Positions 14,906-19,103 of a DNA stretch of 19,103 nt are shown in pieces. Source of the stretch: a bacterium. Lineage in GTDB: Bacteria; Bacillota; Clostridia; Oscillospirales; Oscillospiraceae. A program made the translations under genes and the position numbers. Positions within the stretch are counted from its first letter, which is position 1. Every line of letters begins with the position of its first letter. The DNA lies in assembly GCA_004562395.1 (NCBI GenBank), contig SFQY01000018.1, positions 1 to 19,103 on the forward strand, read 5' to 3'. The notes beneath the pieces are model-generated. The model had not been told where the DNA came from and ran no database searches. It saw only the letters and a list, made by a program, of their open reading frames with translations.

Positions 14906-16204
14906 TCAGGGGCCCGGGGTCAATATCTCGATGGTGGGGAACACGATGCTTCCCCAGTACTGCTGGCCCCAGCGCTTGGAGGTGTCGTTGACGCTGGTGT
15001 GGAACTCCTTGCGCAGGGTAAAGGCGGCGTTCACCACGTCGTGAACGATCTCCGCGCCATACTCGTTGACCTCGTACAGTACGATCCGGCCGTTGTACTC
15101 GCCCTCCGCCAGCTGGGGCAGGGGCAGCCGGAACACCGCCTCATTTTCTCCCTCCCGGACCTTCAGCCGGGGAGCGGAGGCCGCCATACCCACGGGAACG
15201 CCGGAGGCGGTGAAGAAGATGGTCCGGAAGGCCAGCTCCGGGAACTCCCTCTGGGAGGCGAAGTCCACCTTCAGCTTCAGGCTCTCCCCCTCATAGAGGA
15301 TGGGGTCCTCCCGGTCCAGGATCTCCACGCTGTGGATGTGGATGGCCTCGTCGCCGATGGGCTCCCGGACGGTATTCTCGCAGTCGTACCGGAGCTGGAG
15401 GGTATCTCCCTTTCCGTAGTAGACGCCGATGGCCTCCTCCACGTCTCCCTCAAAGATGATCTTGCCCTTGTCCATGACCACGCACCGGTCACAGAGCTGG
15501 CGGATGGTGTTCATGTTGTGGCTGACGTACAGCACCGTCCGGCCCTCCTGCTTGGCGGCGGCACGCATCCGGTCCAGGCATTTTTTCTGGAACTGCACGT
15601 CGCCCACGGCCAGGACCTCGTCCATGATCATGATCTCGCTGTCCAGGTGGGCAGCCACGGAGAAGGCAAGCTTCACGAACATGCCGGAGGAATACCGCTT
15701 GGTGGGGGTGTCGATAAAGTCCCGGACCTCGGAAAAGTCGATGATGTCCTCCATCTTGGCGTCGATCTCCGCCTTGGTCATGCCGAGAATCGCGCCGTTC
15801 ATGTAGACATTTTCCCGGCCGGTCATTTCGCCGTTGAAGCCGGTGCCCACCTCCAGCATGGAGGTGATCCGGCCGTAGATGTCGATTTCTCCTTCCGTGG
15901 GGGCGGTGACCCGGCACAGAAGCTTCAGCATGGTGCTTTTGCCCGCGCCGTTGCCGCCGATGATGCCCAGGGCCTCACCCTTGTATACCGTCAGGTCGAT
16001 GCCGTTGAGGGCCATGAAGGTCTTGCCCACCAGCCGCTGGTCCATGCCGATGGGGATGTTGGGATCCTCCTTGCCCCGAACCCGGGCCCACCAGCTCTGC
16101 AGATCCTCCGTCAGAGTTCCGCCGCCGATCTGGCCCAGCTTATAGCGCTTCTTGACCCCGGAAAGGCGGATGGCAACTTCCCGGTTGTTTTCTTCCATAC
16201 CCAT
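14906..16204 (-). CDS. Wzt-type ABC transporter ATPase with carbohydrate-binding C-domain
   Basis: A 432-residue polysaccharide-export ATPase. Walker A is GGNGAGKST (83-91), the signature is YSSGM (171-175), Walker B is IMIMDE (191-196), and the H-loop is YVSHN near 223. A long insertion before Walker A (about 24-62) is typical of Wzt, RfbE and TagH ATPases. Residues from about 285 to 430 form a beta-rich Wzt_C-like domain that in O-antigen systems recognises the finished glycan end. This implies substrate-specific export rather than a generic transporter. AAGGAGGA lies 7 nt before the ATG at 16204; a second ATG (16198) is less well spaced. It is paired with the permease 13 bp upstream. Confidence 0.93.
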   Translation of the reverse strand: MGMEENNREVAIRLSGVKKRYKLGQIGGGTLTEDLQSWWARVRGKEDPNIPIGMDQRLVGKTFMALNGIDLTVYKGEALGIIGGNGAGKSTMLKLLCRVTAPTEGEIDIYGRITSMLEVGTGFNGEMTGRENVYMNGAILGMTKAEIDAKMEDIIDFSEVRDFIDTPTKRYSSGMFVKLAFSVAAHLDSEIMIMDEVLAVGDVQFQKKCLDRMRAAAKQEGRTVLYVSHNMNTIRQLCDRCVVMDKGKIIFEGDVEEAIGVYYGKGDTLQLRYDCENTVREPIGDEAIHIHSVEILDREDPILYEGESLKLKVDFASQREFPELAFRTIFFTASGVPVGMAASAPRLKVREGENEAVFRLPLPQLAEGEYNGRIVLYEVNEYGAEIVHDVVNAAFTLRKEFHTSVNDTSKRWGQQYWGSIVFPTIEILTPGP

Positions 16205-16217
16205 TGCCTGTTCCTCC

Positions 16218-17075
16218 TTACACCGTATCCATGAAGGTCCGCTCGACCTTGTTGAAGATCATGATTCCGAAAAACGCCACCGCAAGGGTGATGACCCAGG
16301 ACAGGCCGTAATATCCCCAGCTCAGGGTACCCTGGCCCAGGATCGCGTAGCGCAGCATCTCCACGGAGGAGGTGACGGGATTGACCATCAGCACCGTCCG
16401 GAGCCAGCCCTCGCCTACGGTGGACAGGGGGTAGACGATGGGGGTGGCGTACATCCACAGGGAAACGCCGAAGTCCACCAGCACCGTCAGGTCCCGGTAT
16501 TTGGTGGTCATGCTGGACACGATGATGCCAAAGCCCATGCCCAGGATCCCCAGGTGCAGCAGCTCCACCGGGATCATCAGCCAGGCAGCCCAGTGGGGAT
16601 GCAGCTGTCCCCGGAGCAGGAAGTAGATCATAAACAGCATCACCAGCAGCATCTGGATCAGGAACCGGATCAGCGAAGAGATCACGTTGGAGATGGGGGT
16701 GGTCAGCCGTGGGAAATACACCTTGCCGAACACATAGGCGTTTTCCGTAAAGGTATTGGCGTTGTTGGTCACGCAGCTGGCGAAGAAGGCCCAGATGGCG
16801 TTGCTGCACAGATAGAACAGGTAGGTGGGGATCCCATCCGTACCAATTCCGGCAATGCCGTTGAAGACGACGGCGTGGACCACGCTGCTGAACAGGGGCG
16901 TCAGCAGGATCCAGGCGGGGCCCAGAATGGTCTGCTTATAGGACACCACGAAATTCCGCCTTGTAAACAGGGCGATCAGATCCCGGTACTGCCAAACCTC
17001 CTTCAGATTCAGCTTCAGCAGGCTGTGGCTCGAGGAAATGTGGGTGTGATAGGTGGACTGTGTACTGTGTGCCAT
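16218..17075 (-). CDS. Wzm-type ABC-2 polysaccharide export permease
   Basis: A 285-residue ABC-2 membrane permease: an N-terminal cytoplasmic stretch of about 50 residues including the amphipathic YRDLIALFTRRNF helix, then about six membrane segments, with ILGPAWILLTPLF in the first and FGIIVSSMTTKYRDL between the fourth and fifth. It has the usual family size. It forms the channel for lipid-linked glycan export with the ATPase encoded 13 bp downstream. The start follows AGAGGT, and the gene begins 4 bp after the preceding GT2 gene. TarG/RgpC/Wzm relatives serve teichoic acids, rhamnans and O-antigens; the glycan here is not known. Confidence 0.92.
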   Translation of the reverse strand: MAHSTQSTYHTHISSSHSLLKLNLKEVWQYRDLIALFTRRNFVVSYKQTILGPAWILLTPLFSSVVHAVVFNGIAGIGTDGIPTYLFYLCSNAIWAFFASCVTNNANTFTENAYVFGKVYFPRLTTPISNVISSLIRFLIQMLLVMLFMIYFLLRGQLHPHWAAWLMIPVELLHLGILGMGFGIIVSSMTTKYRDLTVLVDFGVSLWMYATPIVYPLSTVGEGWLRTVLMVNPVTSSVEMLRYAILGQGTLSWGYYGLSWVITLAVAFFGIMIFNKVERTFMDTV

Positions 17076-17079
17076 TTGG

Positions 17080-17970
17080 TTACCTCTTTTTTCGAAGGAA
17101 TTGGATCAGATTGTGGACCCCCTTCATGGGAGCCACCAGCCAGCGGGGCATACCGATATACTCCGCGATCTGGGCGTCGGTACATCTGTCCATGGCGTCG
17201 CAGGTGAAGCCGTACCACATGCCCAGCATGGTCTTGGGAGAATAGTGAAAGAATTTCGCCTTCTCCCGGAAAAACAGGCCCGTCCCCTGGGGATTGTCCA
17301 GGAATACCTTATACCCCGCCTTGGTCAGACCGTCTTCCTTGTATTCCCAGATCCAGATGATATCGTTAAAGAACCGGATCCTGTAGCCGTCATAGGCCAT
17401 ACGGTTCCAGGTAACTGCTTCCGTCATAAACTTTTCGCCGGGGAACTCCGGATACAGATACCTGCGGTGAATGTCCGTATAGAACACAAGGGCCCGCTCG
17501 CCGTTGATTACGCCGTACATATCAAAGGCGTTTCCATCCAGGAATGCCCCGTCAAAGAGCTGATTCGGGGTGTAATCCGGAGCATAGCCCCGGTTGGCAA
17601 CAATGCCGCAGAATTTCCCGTCCTTCGGAAGCTCCGCCTCCCAGCGGGCCACCTTTTCCAGGGCGTCGTCCGTCAGATAGTCGTCGGAGTCCACGGTGAA
17701 GAACAGCTCTCCCCGGGCCAGCTTCAGTCCATGGTTGATGGCCCGGCACTTGCCGCCGTTTTCCTGCCGGACATAGCGGATGGGAAAGGGGTTTTCCTCC
17801 CGGCGCCACCGGTCGAACAGCGCTTCGGTGCCGTCGGAGGAGCCGTCGTCCACCACCAGCCACTCAAAGTCCCCATAGCTCTGGCGCTGCAGGGACCGGT
17901 ACAGGTTTTCCAGGATGTAGGCCCGGTTATAGGTTGGGGTAAACACGGTGATTTTATAGTCAAACGCCAT
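17080..17970 (-). CDS. GT2 family glycosyltransferase (cassette 3, gene 2)
   Basis: A 296-residue GT-A fold transferase of a different subgroup from the others: ITVFTPTYNRAYILENLY (7-24), DDGSSDGT at 41-48, VRQENGGKCRAINHG and VDSDDYL with the metal site at 94-97. EKFMTEAVTWNRM marks the acceptor region, and IWEYKEDGLT follows, typical of transferases near ABC-dependent capsule genes. It starts 9 bp after the previous gene stops and ends 4 bp before the permease. Donor and linkage are unknown. Confidence 0.9.
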   Translation of the reverse strand: MAFDYKITVFTPTYNRAYILENLYRSLQRQSYGDFEWLVVDDGSSDGTEALFDRWRREENPFPIRYVRQENGGKCRAINHGLKLARGELFFTVDSDDYLTDDALEKVARWEAELPKDGKFCGIVANRGYAPDYTPNQLFDGAFLDGNAFDMYGVINGERALVFYTDIHRRYLYPEFPGEKFMTEAVTWNRMAYDGYRIRFFNDIIWIWEYKEDGLTKAGYKVFLDNPQGTGLFFREKAKFFHYSPKTMLGMWYGFTCDAMDRCTDAQIAEYIGMPRWLVAPMKGVHNLIQFLRKKR

Positions 17971-17979
17971 GGTATCCCT

Positions 17980-18951
17980 CTATTCTCTCTCAAAAATCAG
18001 ATTCCGCAGGCGGCAGGTCCCTTCAAAGGAAATCTTTGCCATGAGAATCCACAGATTGTCCTTCCAGGAATAGGCCCGGCTTATGGAAAGGGGCCGAAGC
18101 TCCGCCAGGATCTCCCCCACGCCCCGGCGCAGGGTTTCCTTTTCCTGTCCCTGAAGGGTCTTCAGCCCCGCCTGGAGGGTATACATGCAGGAGACGAAGA
18201 GGCTGAGCTTCCCCTCCGGAACCAGCGCGGGCATTTGCTCCTTCAGATAGGCCAGCCGCTGCCTCTTGGCTTCCAGGCCCTCCAGCGCCCGCAGGGTTCC
18301 GTTCTGGTGCATGACACTGCCGGGCTGCTGACGGTAGGCGTAGCAGATTTTTTCCGAGCGGATCAGCTTATGCGCGCTGCCCAGCACCCGGTAGGTAAAA
18401 AACTCGTCGTCGATTTTGGTGCCCACGGGGAACCGGGTATCGCCGATGACCTCCCGGCGGTACAGCTTGTTCCAGATCAGCTGTCGGAACACGTTGTCCC
18501 GGATATGCTCCGCCATGGCCTCCGACCGGGTATAGGTCCGAACCTCCTGCCGCTCTTCTTCAAAGGACGCCTGATCCGTCTCGGTTTCCACATAGCCGCA
18601 CTCGGCAATGTCCGCCCCGGTGTCCAGCAGCTTCGACAGATACCGGTACATATGGGGAGCAATATAGTCATCGCTGTCCACGAAGCCGATCCGCTGTCCC
18701 GAGGCCATGTCCAGGGCCGCGTTCCGGGCCGCTCCACCGCCTCTGTTTGGTTGATGAAGCACCCGAATCCGGCTGTCCCTGGCAGCCCACCGGTCACAGA
18801 TGGCGCCGCTGCCGTCCGGAGAGCCGTCGTCCACCAGCAGGATTTCCAGATTCTCATAGGTCTGGCCGGTGATGGACTCCAGGCACCGGTCCAGGTATTT
18901 TTCCACTTTATAAACCGGGACGATGACGCTGATCAGCGGCTGTTCTCTCAT
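17980..18951 (-). CDS. GT2 family glycosyltransferase (cassette 3, first gene)
   Basis: A 323-residue GT-A fold transferase: ISVIVPVYKVEKYLDRCLES (7-26), DDGSPDGSG at 41-49, DSDD at 92-95, then IWNKLYRREV and KIDDEFFTYR. The frame is open 75 bp further upstream (to an ATG at 19026), but the ATG at 18951 is chosen because AGAAAGGAAA precedes it. The shorter form also has the 323-residue size and start of its relatives, and the extension would run through element D. It is the promoter-proximal gene of the export cassette. It resembles the GT2 at 7559-8533 (shared WNKLYRRE and DDE-FTY motifs). Confidence 0.9.
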   Translation of the reverse strand: MREQPLISVIVPVYKVEKYLDRCLESITGQTYENLEILLVDDGSPDGSGAICDRWAARDSRIRVLHQPNRGGGAARNAALDMASGQRIGFVDSDDYIAPHMYRYLSKLLDTGADIAECGYVETETDQASFEEERQEVRTYTRSEAMAEHIRDNVFRQLIWNKLYRREVIGDTRFPVGTKIDDEFFTYRVLGSAHKLIRSEKICYAYRQQPGSVMHQNGTLRALEGLEAKRQRLAYLKEQMPALVPEGKLSLFVSCMYTLQAGLKTLQGQEKETLRRGVGEILAELRPLSISRAYSWKDNLWILMAKISFEGTCRLRNLIFERE

Positions 18952-18999
18952 GGCGGCTTTCCTTTCTGATTGATAACAATTCCGTCGCGCTGACATAGG

Positions 19000-19103
19000 T
19001 AAAGGATCGTTTATGTTTGCACTCACTGTAGGGCGGGGGCTTGCCCCCGCCGACGCACCTATGGTTATACATATTTGCGTTTGACGCAGCAGATTGCGTA
19101 TCT
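19000..19103. repeat. MITE-like element D, cut by window end
   Basis: Starts with TAAAGGATCGTTTA (19000-19013), then GTAGGGCGGGGGCTTGCCCC and CGCCGACGCACC. Read on the + strand it aligns with the minus strand of element A through the whole visible length, including GACGCACC-ATGGTT-TACATAT and the CGCA-CAGAT-TATCT end. It is therefore a diverged sister of A in inverted orientation. The far end lies outside the window. Confidence 0.8.

Noticed and set aside
14897..14915. CCCC/GGGG hairpin at the ATPase stop codon as a terminator
   Set aside because: The stem is only 4 bp, overlaps the coding end and is not followed by a T-run on the minus strand.
7291..19103. CRISPR array
   Set aside because: The repeated 14-mers are only at element ends, in inverted pairs, with spacings of 170-270 bp or kilobases. 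There is no regular repeat-spacer pattern and no cas gene.

Overview
The window looks like chromosome of a fairly GC-rich gut Clostridia, most plausibly Oscillospirales/Ruminococcaceae-like. The reasons are strong AAGGAGG-type ribosome binding sites, the gene content (FCD-GntR regulator, CdsB-type desulfidase, GPH transporter, many small GT2 and GT32 glycosyltransferases) and abundant short palindromic intergenic repeats. Taxonomy is an inference; there is no marker gene.

Region 1 (1-2900, + strand): a consensus sigma-A promoter (TTGACT-N17-TATAAT) drives a two-gene unit encoding a GtrII-like multispanning glucosyltransferase and a GtrB-like bactoprenol-phosphate glycosyltransferase. It ends in a hairpin terminator. 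This pair probably decorates a surface glycan. Region 2 (2900-7090): a GntR/FCD regulator diverges from a three-gene operon encoding a CdsB/CyuA-type cysteine desulfidase-family protein, an L-2-amino-thiazoline-4-carboxylate (ATC) hydrolase-family protein and a GPH sugar:cation-type symporter, closed by a strong terminator. The divergent intergenic region carries back-to-back promoters and an exact 12-bp tandem repeat (CTGGTATGATTA x2) that covers the + strand -10 box and looks like a NanR-style direct-repeat operator. The set reads as a regulated uptake and breakdown cassette for cysteine or a cysteine-yielding heterocycle.

Region 3 (7090-7560): non-coding and densely structured. Two homologous three-hairpin elements lie back to back in inverted orientation; the first can be drawn as a four-way junction with no unpaired base at the junction. 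They are followed by a MITE-like palindrome.

Region 4 (7559-18951, all - strand): a surface polysaccharide cluster in three gene cassettes. In transcription order: cassette 3 = GT2, GT2, Wzm-type permease, Wzt-type ATPase with a C-terminal carbohydrate-binding domain; cassette 2 = polysaccharide pyruvyl transferase, GT32, GT2; cassette 1 = GT2, GT32, GT2, GT2. GT32-GT2 modules in cassettes 1 and 2 are paralogous. Together these genes would build, pyruvylate and export a glycan by the ABC-dependent route; no initiating enzyme, Wzx or Wzy is present. Each cassette boundary holds a MITE-like element. All four elements (two unrelated interiors) share the same 14-bp inverted terminal motif, consensus TAAATGATCGTTTA, with TA at the outer edge. 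This suggests that one mobilising system seeded the whole cluster.
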